Assembly: GCA_039621445.1 (NCBI GenBank)
Contig: CP154956.1
Location: forward strand, 37,846,553 to 37,910,552
DNA: 64,000 nt
From: Euglena gracilis
Taxonomy: Eukaryota; Euglenida; Euglenophyceae; Euglenales
Direction of reading: 5' to 3'
This document shows, in pieces, positions 24,101 through 32,753 of this stretch. A program made the position numbers and the translations under genes. Position 1 is the first letter of the stretch. Each line of letters starts with the position of its first letter. The notes under the pieces are model-generated. The model made no database searches, was not told where the DNA came from, and saw nothing but the letters and a program-made list of their open reading frames with translations.

Positions 24101-27100
24101 CGGCACAGAGGGGGGCGACAATTGCCCAGGGGCGTCACTTGCCCGGGGGCGTCACTTGCCCGGGGGCGTCAATTGCCCACCCATGTGAGCCACATTTGAA
24201 CCAAATGACCAAGAACACCATTTGAAACACAAGTGAACACAGGAAAAATGCGGCTATGGCCATCATCATTCAAACCAACCACTCTTTCAGCAGCATATGA
24301 TCCATCATTCCGTTCATATTGCACAACGGAGTTCACACTGAAAGATGACATCTTCTGTGGGGGGGGGGGCAAATTGGGCAGCACGGAGAGAGGTGACAAT
24401 TTTCAGGGGTGACAAATTGACCGGCACAGCCGGGGGTGACAATTGCCCGGGGGTGTCAATTGCCCAGGGGGCACGGGTAGGTTTGTTTTGTATTGGGTTT
24501 GTTTGACAAAAAAAAGACACCCAGAAGAACGTTTTGGTGATTTCTGCCAAGAAACTGTCATTGGGAAAAATTACCACCATTTTCCATGGGTGACTGAATT
24601 TTCCCATCATTATTATAATTCTCCCTTCATTCGAAAATCTTCCATCAATTTCCCCTGTCATTTTCCCGTCATCTTTTGTTCAAAATAAAATGCCGTAATT
24701 TTGTCCGTACTGTAATGTAACCTCACCAATGCCGATCAAGTAAATGTGGAAAATTATCAATTTCCCTGCAAAAACAGCATATCTTGGCAAAAAAAATACT
24801 GGTACAACAAACTTCAGGCAATATCAAAATAAAATGCAATATCAAAAATGTGGAAAATTTAGAAAATTGTGTTCAGTGTGCATTTTGGGGGACCTGTTTG
24901 AGTTTAAAAAAAAAAGTCTTACACCCCCTGATAATGCACCCCCTGGCGAGTGGGGAATATGCAACAAGGTCTCCTCAAAATGTGCAAAGCAAGGAAATAA
25001 ATAAAACTGCAAAAAAAATATTAAAAAAAGTGCAATTTGCAGTGCTTTAGGAGCTCCTCGGCATTGTATACTTTTGTACTGAAGAAAACTTAGAAAAAAT
25101 ATAGGAAGCAAGCGTGGTGCAAACTTCCCAAATGATGTTACAAACTGGGCAGAAAAAAAGTGCAAATATGCAAGATTTCGGATTATGCAAAAAAATGCAA
25201 ATTATGCAACTTGCATGTTGCCCCCCTCTGCCTCCTGGCCCTGACTTCCAATGACCAAATATTTTGCCTCTAGTTGCATTGTTTTGGGGGTTGCATGCGT
25301 TCATGGGGACGGGGACGACAAGGACCTCCCGAACCCCCACGTCTGACCACGTGCCCCATCGCCCTGCCCTGACCGCGCGGCCTCCAGCAGCTCCCGGGCC
25401 TGCGCGTCGCGCTCCACCGCCAGCCGCTCTGCCCGGGCGGCCAGCGCCGCCGTCTGCTCCGTGCACTGCCGCAGGTGGGCCCGCAGGGCGGCGTCCACGC
25501 CGCACACGTCCGCCACGCGGGGCAGCAGCCCCTCCAGCCGCTGCAGCTCCGCCCGCAGCCCGACGCCGCTGGCCGGGAGGCCGGGCGGGGGATTGGTGGA
25601 GGCGGTTGGGGATGGGGCCGGCTTTGGGGTCTGCTGCAGAACTATAGGATAAAGAAAAACGTTGGAAGGTGGATTTTCGAAAATGAGTTGGACAGCTTTT
25701 ACAAATGAGAAGGGGGTCGATTCTCAGGAAACGCAAGAAAACAAGAAAAATAATCAAACACCTTGCGGCTGCTTCTTCATCGCCAGCCCTTGTCTTCGGG
25801 ACAAATTGGGCCCAACCCGGTTTCATGAAGCCAAAGCCTGCGGTGGGGGCACGGTCGGCCCCGCGATGAGGCTGCCCAGCTCGTGCAGGCGCTGGCTCAA
25901 GGGGCGGGTGCCACTTTTCCTACAAACTGTCTGTGGTTTTTTTTGCAAATTTTGACGTTTTGGGGTTTTTAACAGCTTTCAGCAATTTTTAAACGGTGTC
26001 CTTCATCTCCTCCGTATGAATGTGTTTTGCGGCTGTACAGGTTGTCGCCCAGCTAGAAGCCCTCAAAAAACATCTGGGCACCGTCCCATCCGCGGCCCAT
26101 CCCCGTCCCTGCCCCGTGCAGGTTTCCCCCCTCCGCGCAGCCATGTCCCCCGGGTGTCCCACGCGCCTCTCAGCGGGACTTCAGCTCCAGCGCGGCGGCC
26201 AGGCCGTCCAGCAGGGAGCGCAGCCGCAGGGCGTCCTCCTGCGCATCGAGGGCGGCGGCCCGCAGCCGGCGGTCTGCCTCCTGGGCCCAGGGATGGACGG
26301 GAAGGGGTGGGGAGAACGCAACGAGGACCCTCGAAGAACACGACGCAAAAAAAAACACAAAATAAACACAAATTTTCCAAAATCAAAACAAAACAAAAAT
26401 CCCCGCAAAAACCGAAGATGTTTCCAAAATCAAAACAAAAACACGCAAAAAAGTCATAAAAAGGTGTTTCCGTTTCATCCCAGCCTGTGGATGGGAAGGG
26501 GTGGGGAGGGGTGTTCGGCCCCCACCCACAGGGTTGAGGAGTGACTTGGAGCCCCCAATCAGCCCTGCCCGGGCACGCTGCTCCAGCCCGTCCTGCCGCC
26601 GCTGCCCCTCCCGCGCGCTGTGCTCCATCACAGCCACGAGGCTGTGCGTCTCTGCATGCAGCCGCCCCGTCGTGGACTTGGTCCCAGGCCCTGCTCCCCC
26701 CCTGGGGACTCCACGCGATGCATGAGAAGCAAACACGAGCCCGGCAGGCCTCTTCTCTTCTGGGGCATAACATGAACCCAGGCCCCTGCACCTCCCACCA
26801 CCCCCTCCCAGATCTCACACAAAACCCGAACCCTATCCCTAACTCTTATCCCACACCACCCAAAACCGCATCCCATCCCCCGCACCTCCTCTGCCCGTAC
26901 CCAATCTCTTCCTACGCCTCCATTTCTCAGGGAACCAGGATGGGGGTTCACCCACAAAGTCCGTGTGGGAAGGCCGGGGGTAAACTGGGCAGGTGATCAC
27001 AGAAAAAAAAACTTTAAAACTTTTACAAAAAAAGCTCCTAATAAGCTTGAGAGCCTCCTCCTATTTTCATCATTTTGGACCATTTCCTACAATGTTGCAT

Positions 27101-27759
27101 GGAAATATCAGATGCTGGCTGGCTGACATGAGATTTGGACAGCCTTGTGGGAAGGTCACTTTCACACCCACCAATCCTCTCCACCACCCAGTGTGCTGAG
27201 AACCACTGAACACGGGCCTGGCTGTGGCACTCCCTCTCCGCCGTGGCTCGGGTGCATGCCTCTGTCAGCCGCTCGTTTTCCAGCCGGAGCGATCGGTTGC
27301 AGCAGTGGATGGCAGAAACGTACCCAGAACCTGTTATCATCAAGGTTAGTGGGGTCGGCCTGGGAAGGTTACCGTGGAAGGTGGCGATGTGGCGGCCGCG
27401 GCCGGCCATGGTTGGCCACAGTGCCACCAAAACTGGCCCATGGTGGTGGCCGCGGCCGGCTGTGGGTGGCCGCGGCGCCACTGCCCATGATTCTACCCGC
27501 CACGGTAGCCAAGCCGGGTTGTCCTGTCCACGCCTGCGCGGCATTCCTCCCGCACTGCGTGCAGCTCCGCCTCCAGCCCGGCGTTGGCCACCGTCGCCGC
27601 CTGTAGCCGCTGCGTCGTGTCCCGCAGCCGGTCGCACTGCTGCTGCAGCTGCTCTGTCGTCTGCTCCCGGAATCGCTGCACCGCGGCGCTCTCCTGCACC
27701 CGGAGGGAGGCCAGCAGGTCGGTGGTTTCCGCCAGCAGTTGGTCCTTGGCGGCAGGCCC
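1435..27759 (-). CDS. Long coiled-coil protein, unrecognised family (multi-exon, inferred single gene)
   Basis: About 20 GC-rich blocks on the minus strand share one character: Ala/Glu/Arg/Leu/Gln-rich heptad-like sequence on the same strand, separated by repeat-filled DNA. Four consecutive exons at 15968-17267, plus two others, join exactly in phase by the same stem rule as the dynein gene, which shows that these blocks are exons. Read right to left the blocks lie at about 27.5-27.8, 27.2-27.3, 26.57-26.69, 26.18-26.28, 25.8-25.9, 25.4-25.6, 22.8-23.1, 22.0-22.15, 21.15-21.3, 20.7-20.9, 19.5-19.7, 18.45-18.6, 17.4-17.7, 16.94-17.27, 16.50-16.73, 16.12-16.26, 15.7-15.97, 14.06-14.37, 11.6-12.0, 11.1-11.4, 4.75-4.88, 2.43-2.63 and 1.44-1.69 kb. 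No start, stop or family signature is recognised. A basal-body, rootlet or other cytoskeletal role is only inference, and more than one gene is possible. Confidence 0.6.
2141..2402. repeat. CA / CG-CA microsatellite
   Basis: (CA)n, (CGCA)n and CACCTACACACA blocks in two near-identical cycles. Confidence 0.95.
5920..6360. repeat. GGTGTCCTCTGACCGGGGGG / GGTCGTTGGACATA repeats
   Basis: Three or four imperfect copies. A further cluster is at 19998-20190. Confidence 0.85.
7600..8055 (+). repeat. Dispersed ~0.45-kb element, copy 1
   Basis: From TTTTTTTGATGGAAAACCA through GGTCGACCCCC and CACCACCCTGGCTGTTTGG. The second copy is at about 14545-15040, same orientation. Confidence 0.9.
8935..9330. 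repeat. Direct repeats with CGACTTGGAAACACAAGG
   Basis: About eight copies in direct orientation, in short (about 36 bp) and long (about 86 bp, with CCCTCGAGCAGTTGAGCAAC) versions. G/C runs separate them. Confidence 0.92.
9845..10475. repeat. Array of about ten GGTTGG...CCAACC hairpins
   Basis: Each module is an inverted repeat with arms TTGGTTGG and CCAACCAA around a CCGCGGCTGGCCGCGG-like core, 35-55 bp long, spaced by 20-50 bp of unrelated DNA. Relatives occur at 8829-8895, 15107-15160, 15290-15320, 15495-15545 and 27385-27480. Confidence 0.9.
11130..12010 (-). CDS. Coiled-coil gene, two exon blocks
   Basis: Block about 11640-12005 encodes [40 protein letters not shown] and [20 protein letters not shown]. 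Block about 11130-11410 encodes [16 protein letters not shown] and [19 protein letters not shown], Ala-rich and less clearly coiled coil. Boundaries are approximate, and membership of the second block is uncertain. Confidence 0.45.
12090..12172. repeat. CA / CGCA microsatellite
   Basis: CGCGCG, (GCAC)n, then (CA)n, the same order as at 2.14 kb. Confidence 0.95.
12180..14059. other. Intron-like DNA
   Basis: AT-rich low-complexity sequence around copy A of the 17-bp arrays. No coding signal. Confidence 0.6.
12775..13365. repeat. 17-bp CAATTGCCCGGGGGCGT arrays, copy A
   Basis: Two arrays (about 12778-12965 and 13155-13300), each led by GGGTGACAATTTCCCGGGGTGA, with a 190-bp AT-rich spacer. A diverged copy of the whole unit lies at 24.03-24.48 kb. 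Confidence 0.92.
14060..14365 (-). CDS. Coiled-coil gene, exon block
   Basis: Encodes [40 protein letters not shown] and [20 protein letters not shown]. Strong heptad pattern. Boundaries are approximate. Confidence 0.55.
14545..15040 (+). repeat. Dispersed ~0.45-kb element, copy 2
   Basis: Collinear with 7600-8055, with a duplicated GGTCGACCCCCCCCCACC tail. The tail alone also occurs at about 4400-4475 and 14432-14455. Confidence 0.9.
15690..15968 (-). CDS. Coiled-coil gene, exon with acidic tail
   Basis: Begins [20 protein letters not shown] and [11 protein letters not shown], then turns into an acidic, disordered stretch ([17 protein letters not shown]) and a Thr/Val-rich segment. The upper end is set by the stem rule; the lower end is approximate. 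Confidence 0.65.
15969..16115 (-). other. Nonconventional intron (coiled-coil gene)
   Basis: CGGCGC at +4 is the exact complement of GCGCCG ending at -6. The join gives LQQQRSATEEECW in phase. Confidence 0.75.
16116..16257 (-). CDS. Coiled-coil gene, exon (both ends resolved)
   Basis: A 142-bp exon: [47 protein letters not shown]. It joins in phase on both sides through nonconventional introns of 245 and 147 bp. Confidence 0.75.
16258..16502 (-). other. Nonconventional intron (coiled-coil gene)
   Basis: CAGGCA at +4 is the exact complement of TGCCTG ending at -6. The join gives LRLETRGLPPQ in phase. Confidence 0.78.
16503..16725 (-). CDS. Coiled-coil gene, exon (both ends resolved)
   Basis: A 223-bp exon: [66 protein letters not shown]. 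Phase 2 in and phase 2 out match the exons on both sides. Confidence 0.75.
16726..16937 (-). other. Nonconventional intron (coiled-coil gene)
   Basis: GGCCGG at +4 pairs with CCGGCC ending at -6. The join gives [13 protein letters not shown] in phase. Confidence 0.7.
16938..17267 (-). CDS. Coiled-coil gene, exon (both ends resolved)
   Basis: A 330-bp exon encoding [60 protein letters not shown] and a further helix to RRQRTAAEE. The stem rule sets both ends, and the phases of the neighbouring exons agree (two bases in, one base out). Confidence 0.75.
17268..17428 (-). other. Nonconventional intron (coiled-coil gene)
   Basis: CAGGATGG at +4 pairs with CCATCCCTG ending at -6, with a one-base bulge. 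The join gives [12 protein letters not shown] in phase. Confidence 0.75.
17429..17700 (-). CDS. Coiled-coil gene, exon
   Basis: Encodes [17 protein letters not shown], then [40 protein letters not shown], ending ..LELA. The lower boundary is fixed by the CAGGATGG/CCATCCCTG stem. The Pro-rich start suggests a hinge before the helix. Confidence 0.65.
18440..18622 (-). CDS. Coiled-coil gene, exon block
   Basis: Encodes [20 protein letters not shown] and [20 protein letters not shown]. The surrounding DNA is G-run and repeat rich. Boundaries are approximate. Confidence 0.5.
19500..19712 (-). CDS. Coiled-coil gene, exon block
   Basis: Encodes [40 protein letters not shown] and [16 protein letters not shown]. 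High Ala content follows from strong GC bias at codon level. Boundaries are approximate. Confidence 0.5.
20710..20872 (-). CDS. Coiled-coil gene, exon block
   Basis: Encodes [20 protein letters not shown] and [19 protein letters not shown], heptad-like. Boundaries are approximate. Confidence 0.5.
21140..22150 (-). CDS. Coiled-coil gene, two exon blocks
   Basis: Block about 22010-22147 encodes [20 protein letters not shown] and [11 protein letters not shown]. Block about 21145-21310 encodes [20 protein letters not shown] and [13 protein letters not shown]. Between them lies low-complexity AT-rich DNA including ATGCA repeats near 21378-21410. Boundaries are approximate. Confidence 0.5.
22820..23100 (-). 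CDS. Coiled-coil gene, exon block
   Basis: Encodes [60 protein letters not shown], a continuous amphipathic helix. It is flanked on the left by a G-run and on the right by repeat DNA. Boundaries are approximate. Confidence 0.55.
23229..23525 (+). repeat. Dispersed element with GCAGGCAC palindromes, copy 1
   Basis: Begins CCATGCTTGTGCTTACCAAC and contains palindromic GTGCCTGCCCCTAGCAGGCAC-type segments and GGCGCCTTCGGCGCC. An inverted copy lies at about 46990-47300. Confidence 0.9.
23611..23778. repeat. CGCACA / CA / CTCA microsatellite
   Basis: (CACACG)n, (CA)n, repeated, then (ACTC)n. Confidence 0.95.
24025..24485. repeat. 17-bp CAATTGCCCGGGGGCGT arrays, copy B
   Basis: Same orientation and order as copy A (leader, array, spacer with CCACCCATGTGAGCCACATT, leader, array), but with fewer repeats. 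Confidence 0.9.
25372..25915 (-). CDS. Coiled-coil gene, two exon blocks
   Basis: A short block at about 25825-25915 ([20 protein letters not shown]) and a larger one at about 25372-25600 ([19 protein letters not shown], then [19 protein letters not shown] and RELLEAARS). Both are much more GC-rich than the AT-rich DNA around them. Boundaries are not resolved. Confidence 0.5.
26179..26282 (-). CDS. Coiled-coil gene, exon
   Basis: Encodes [19 protein letters not shown] and [14 protein letters not shown]. The upper boundary comes from the stem rule and the lower one is approximate: an in-frame TGA follows shortly, so the exon must end before about 26170. Confidence 0.65.
26283..26570 (-). other. 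Nonconventional intron (coiled-coil gene)
   Basis: On the minus strand CAGGG starts at +4 and CCCTG ends at -6. The join gives [11 protein letters not shown] in phase. Confidence 0.7.
26571..26690 (-). CDS. Coiled-coil gene, exon
   Basis: Encodes [20 protein letters not shown] and ends ..EQRA. Its lower boundary is fixed by the nonconventional intron stem (CAGGG/CCCTG), which joins it in phase to the next exon. The upper boundary is approximate. Confidence 0.65.
27532..27759 (-). CDS. Coiled-coil gene, exon near the 5' side
   Basis: Acceptor TCCTCCGCAG precedes [19 protein letters not shown]. The block continues [31 protein letters not shown], a clear heptad-like helix of about 76 residues. 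It is the rightmost good block, and nothing resembling an initiator Met exon was identified further right. A second small block at about 27215-27330 ([16 protein letters not shown]) probably follows it. Confidence 0.6.
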
Positions 27760-28439
27760 CTGCGGAGGAAGACCGGCTTCCAGCCAGAAAATCAACATCA
27801 GACAGGCGTGAGCGCGCGCACACACACAACACAGAGAGAAAATTTTCCAATCAATTGGAAAAAAACGTCGGGAAGGTCCGCTCATTCATCTGGACGAGAT
27901 CTCTTTGCTTGGTATTGTTAAGTCGAGATTGCATTGTATTTTGAAGGCCATATTGAAATTTGTCACAATATTTGTGGTCCTGCATGCATGCATGCATGCA
28001 TCCTCATGAATTTGTGATCCTGCAGCATCCCACTGAACATAACAGCTCGAAGGGTTGCAAGCGGACGGCAGGACACAAAATTTTTCTCTTTGAGGTTGAT
28101 GCTTTGATCTTCCATTGTGCTGCAGGACATAAAATACATCTGTGCGTGTGGTGTGTGTGCGCGTTGTGTGTGGGGGGGTGGGGGGTGTGTGTCTGTACGT
28201 GATGTATGTGTGCGCGTGGTGTGGGGGTGCGTTGTACCCTCCCCTGTCCAACGAAAATGGCCAAAACCATGGCCAAAAAAAAAACGCCAAAAGTTGCTGA
28301 TTTGCTTGAAAACAAGCAAAAAAAGAATGGAAATCAACTACACAAAGGGGTACTAGTGGAAATGAGTGAAAATTGCCAACGCGAACGTCTGGAAAAAAAA
28401 GATCACCTGGAAAAAGATCGCTGCTGACCGGGGGGAGAG

Positions 28440-28735
28440 TTACGGTAGGAGGAGGCTCCGTAGGAGGAGGCTCTAGAGCCTCCTCGAACGATGTTCGAGG
28501 AGGCTCTAGAGCCTCCTCGAACATCGTTCGAGTAGGCTCTAGAGCCTCCTCGAACGATGTTCGAGGTCGTTCGAGGAGGCTCTAGAGCCTCCTCGAACGT
28601 AGTTCGAGGACGTTCGAGGACGTTCGAGGAGGCTCTAGAGCCTCCTCGAACGTGGTTCGAGGACGTTCGAGGAGGCTCTAGAGCCTCCTCAAACGTGGTT
28701 CGAGGAGGTTCGAGGAGGCTCTAGAGCCTCCTCCT
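28440..28735. repeat. Palindrome array (CTCTAGAG core alternating with TCGAACG core)
   Basis: About seven copies of GGAGGCTCTAGAGCCTCC, a perfect palindrome extendable to 22 bp, separated by TCGAACNNNGTTCGAGG-type partial palindromes. Related single modules lie at 1905-2045, 3193-3245, 4291-4390 and 4500-4570. Confidence 0.93.
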
Positions 28736-28800
28736 ACGTACATACATCTGGGTATCAGGAGTCCAGGAAAACAATTTTCAAATTGATCTCTCCATCTGTG

Positions 28801-28802
<2 letters not shown>

Positions 28803-28859
<57 letters not shown>

Positions 28860-28874
28860 CTTCTCTCTCTCTTT
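28803..28874. repeat. CT microsatellite
   Basis: (CT)n, recurring at about 28929-28955, 32670-32755 and 33530-33573, all bordering the tandem array. Confidence 0.95.
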
Positions 28875-29281
28875 CCGCACACAGCGGTTAAAGAGCCAGG
28901 CGGTTCGGATGCCGGGGGGTCGGCGGCTCTCTCTCTCTCTCTCTATCTCTCTCTTTCACAAAGGTGAGCCAGGCGGGTTTCGGGTCGGATCCAGCCGGGC
29001 CTCCTTGTCGATGCCCCCCCAACGCCCGGCCCTCGCACCCACTCTGCTCGGGGTGCACCCAAGGCGGATATGTTATGGAGGGATTGTTTGATGAGGTTGG
29101 CTTGGGTGCTGAGTGGGGAATGGAGAGTGATAGGGGGAGTGGTTTGGAAGCCAAAGGTTTTCCTTCGGAAAGATGGTAGAGCTTCGACTTAAAGAACTAT
29201 TCGACGACTCGGTTCTTCTTTCTTATTTTTTGTGCCATGACTTTTGTTGCTGTTATAAAGATATAAGTTCTTTTAACGGAC

Positions 29282-32200
29282 GTCTTGGGCTGTGTGGGGA
29301 ATTCAGTTGCCTAAGTCGAAGCGCTAGGGGAAGGAAGGCCGGGACTTTTGTTCCACCCGTGTGGGGGCCGCGGTTTGTTGGTGTCTCTCTCTTTCCAGCG
29401 GGAGCCAGGCGGTTCCCAGAGCGTGCCCCCGACGCCCGGCTGGTGGGGGCAGACCGCCGCCTGGTGACGGGGCACTCATGTTCCGCGGGTGGCGAGTCAT
29501 GGACCCCAAGGGTATGCGGACCCTCAGGGCCACCCACGGCTCCATCCAGGCAGGCGAGATAAAGCCCCGTGGGCACCCACCTGGAGAGCGGCTCCGCGTG
29601 TTGCATGGCCCTCGGGTGCTGCCGTCACCCGAGGAACGGCCCAGGAACTCCGGTTGCCAGGAGCGGGGACCCCGGGGGCCACTCGCCCCACTCCTTGGCG
29701 TGAAGGTGGTCACCACTCTGGGATACTCTGGTCCACGGCCGGCGCCGATTGGGGTCCTGGCACCCCGTCAGCCCGCCTCCTTCACCCAGAGATGGGCCAG
29801 CCTTCCCGGAGCTACAGCCCGCATAGAGCCACTTGCTTCGACCCCAAGCAAGGTATGGGGAGCCCGACCCGCGACTCACCAGGAGGGTAACGGGCTTCAC
29901 CCACACGTGGCTCTTTCCTCTGTGCCGACTTGCACTGGAGGCTGTGCGGGCGGGACTTTGCGCTCGAGTCCTTGCAGGCCGAGAAGCACCACCTCGGTTG
30001 CTGCGTGGGGTGGCCTAGCTGATGTTTGTAAACCGCGTCAGCTGGCGGGAGCCCATATTCTTTTCGCCGTGGGCGGGGGCGGCGTCGGCTCACCCCGGAC
30101 TCCGAGCCCCTAGCCGTCTTGGGCTGTGTGGGGAAGCGCTTCAGTCCCATGCGCCTGGCCTCGAAGGGCTCGCAAGCGCTAGTTGCCCGGAAGGAAGGCC
30201 GGGACTTTTGTTCCACCCGTTGTGGGGTGGCCGCGGTTTCCCGCGTGTCTCTCTCTTTCCGCACACAGCGGTAAAAGAGCCAGGCGGTTTCGGATCCAGC
30301 CGGGCCTTCCTTGTCGATGCCCCCGACGCCCGGCTGGTGGGGGCAGACCGCCTGGTGACGGGGCACTCATGTTCCGCGGGTGGGCGAGTCATGGACCCCA
30401 AGGGTATGCGGACCCTCAGGGCCACCCACGGCTCCATCCAGGCAGGCGAGATAAAGCCCCGTGGGCACCCACCTGGAGAGCGGCTCCGCGTGTTGCATGG
30501 CCCTCGGGTGCTGCCGTCACCCGAGGAACGGCCCAGGAACTCCGGTTGCCAGGAGCGGGGACCCCGGGGGCCACTCGCCCCACTCCTTGGCGTGAAGGTG
30601 GTCACCACTCTGGGATACTCTGGTCCACGGCCGGCGCCGATTGGGGTCCTGGCACCCCGTCAGCCCGCCTCCTTCACCCAGAGATGGGCCAGCCTTCCCG
30701 GAGCTACAGCCCGCATAGAGCCACTTGCTTCGACCCCAAGCAAGGTATGGGGACAAAGCCCGGACCCAATAGAATCAACCAGGAGGGGGTAACGGCTTAG
30801 TCAAACCCACATTTTGTGGGCATTATGAGCCACCCCCGCGACTCACCAGGAGGGTCGGTCACGGGCTTCACCCTCTGCCGCAAAAACGTTTGCACTGGAG
30901 GCCTTCTTGGAAGGCTGTTTGCGGGCGGGAACTGTGACGCTCGAGTCCTTTGCAGGACCACCTTTTGCGCTCGAGGGGTGCCTAGTGAGGTTGGCCGAGA
31001 TGAAATATGGGAGAGGCCACATATTCTTTACCTGTCCGTTGTATGGCCTGGGCCCCTCCTTTGAGAACGTCCCAACGGGGAGCGTGCCGTGGGTGGCGAG
31101 CGGGGCGGCTCACCCCGAGACCTCCGAGCCCATAGCCGTCTTCTTGGGCTGTGTGGGGAAGCGCTTACCAGCCAGGTCCCATGCGCCTGGCCCTCCGAAG
31201 GGCTTCGCAAGCGCTAGTTTTTGGCCCCAGAAGGAAGGCCGGGACTTTTGTTCCACCCGTTGTGGGGGGGCCGCGGTTTCCCGCGTGTCTCTCTCTTTCC
31301 GCACACAGCGGTAAAAGAGCCAGGCGGTTTCGGATCCAGCCGGGCCTTCCTTGTCGATGCCCCCGACGCCCGGCTGGTGGGGGCAGACCGCCTGGTGACG
31401 GGGCACTCATGTTCCGCGGGTGGGCGAGTCATGGACCCCAAGGGTATGCGGACCCTCAGGGCCACCCACGGCTCCATCCAGGCAGGCGAGATAAAGCCCC
31501 GTGGGCACCCACCTGGAGAGCGGCTCCGCGTGTTGCATGGCCCTCGGGTGCTGCCGTCACCCGAGGAACGGCCCAGGAACTCCGGTTGCCAGGAGCGGGG
31601 ACCCCGGGGGCCACTCGCCCCACTCCTTGGCGTGAAGGTGGTCACCACTCTGGGATACTCTGGTCCACGGCCGGCGCCGATTGGGGTCCTGGCACCCCGT
31701 CAGCCCGCCTCCTTCACCCAGAGATGGGCCAGCCTTCCCGGAGCTACAGCCCGCATAGAGCCACTTGCTTCGACCCCAAGCAAGGTATGGGGAGCCCGAC
31801 CCGCGACTCACCAGGAGGGTAACGGGCTTCACCCACACGTGGCTCTTTCCTCTGTGCCGACTTGCACTGGAGGCTGTGCGGGCGGGACTTTGCGCTCGAG
31901 TCCTTGCAGGCCGAGAAGCACCACCTCGGTTGCTGCGTGGGGTGGCCTAGCTGATGTTTGTAAACCGCGTCAGCTGGCGGGAGCCCATATTCTTTTCGCC
32001 GTGGGCGGTGGCGGCGTCGGCTCACCCCGGACTCCGAGCCCCTAGCCGTCTTGGGCTGTGTGGGGAAGCGCTTCAGTCCCATGCGCCTGGCCTCGAAGGG
32101 CTCGCAAGCGCTAGTTGCCCGGAAGGAAGGCCGGGACTTTTGTTCCACCCGTTGTGGGGTGGCCGCGGTTTCCCGCGTGTCTCTCTCTTTCCGCACACAG

Positions 32201-32650
32201 CGGTAAAAGAGCCAGGCGGTTTCGGATCCAGCCGGGCCTTCCTTGTCGATGCCCCCGACGCCCGGCTGGTGGGGGCAGACCGCCTGGTGACGGGGCACTC
32301 ATGTTCCGCGGGTGGGCGAGTCATGGACCCCAAGGGTATGCGGACCCTCAGGGCCACCCACGGCTCCATCCAGGCAGGCGAGATAAAGCCCCGTGGGCAC
32401 CCACCTGGAGAGCGGCTCCGCGTGTTGCATGGCCCTCGGGTGCTGCCGTCACCCGAGGAACGGCCCAGGAACTCCGGTTGCCAGGAGCGGGGACCCCGGG
32501 GGCCACTCGCCCCACTCCTTGGCGTGAAGGTGGTCACCACTCTGGGATACTCTGGTCCACGGCCCGGCGCCGATTGGGGTCCTGGCACCCCGTCAGCCCG
32601 CCTCCTTCACCCAGAGATGGGCCAGCCTTCCCGGAGCTACAGCCGCGAGC
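29282..32650. repeat. Dimeric tandem array, units about 0.83-1.02 kb
   Basis: The marker GTCTTGGGCTGTGTGGGGAA (with a small insertion in the third copy) occurs at 29282, 30116, 31138 and 32048. Copies 1 and 3, and 2 and 4, resemble each other most: 29.86-30.06 kb is nearly identical to 31.79-31.99 kb. The period of the dimer is about 1.93 kb. The last unit breaks into CT repeats at 32650. No known protein is recognised in either strand of the unit. Confidence 0.93.
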
Positions 32651-32712
32651 CACAGCCCGGGCTCCTCTCTCTCTTCTCTCTCTCTCTCTCTCTCCCGCTC
32701 CGACTCTCACCA

Positions 32713-32749
<37 letters not shown>

Positions 32750-32753
<4 letters not shown>

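Larger units (their letters stand above)
23526..25371. other. Intron-like DNA
   Basis: Microsatellite, copy B of the 17-bp arrays and AT-rich DNA. No coding signal. Confidence 0.6.
27760..29281. other. Region between the two divergent genes, left part
   Basis: Contains (GCAT)n near 27981, a GT-rich run near 28140, the palindrome array and CT repeats. No promoter motif could be supported. Confidence 0.5.

Noticed and set aside
28257-28427. Small plus-strand frame rich in Lys near the palindrome array
   Set aside because: 57 codons of A-rich sequence, no homologue recognised and no context.
29361-32045. Repeated open frames on both strands of the ~0.9-kb units
   Set aside because: Open in several frames at once because of GC content, with no domain or codon preference visible. 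Treated as satellite.
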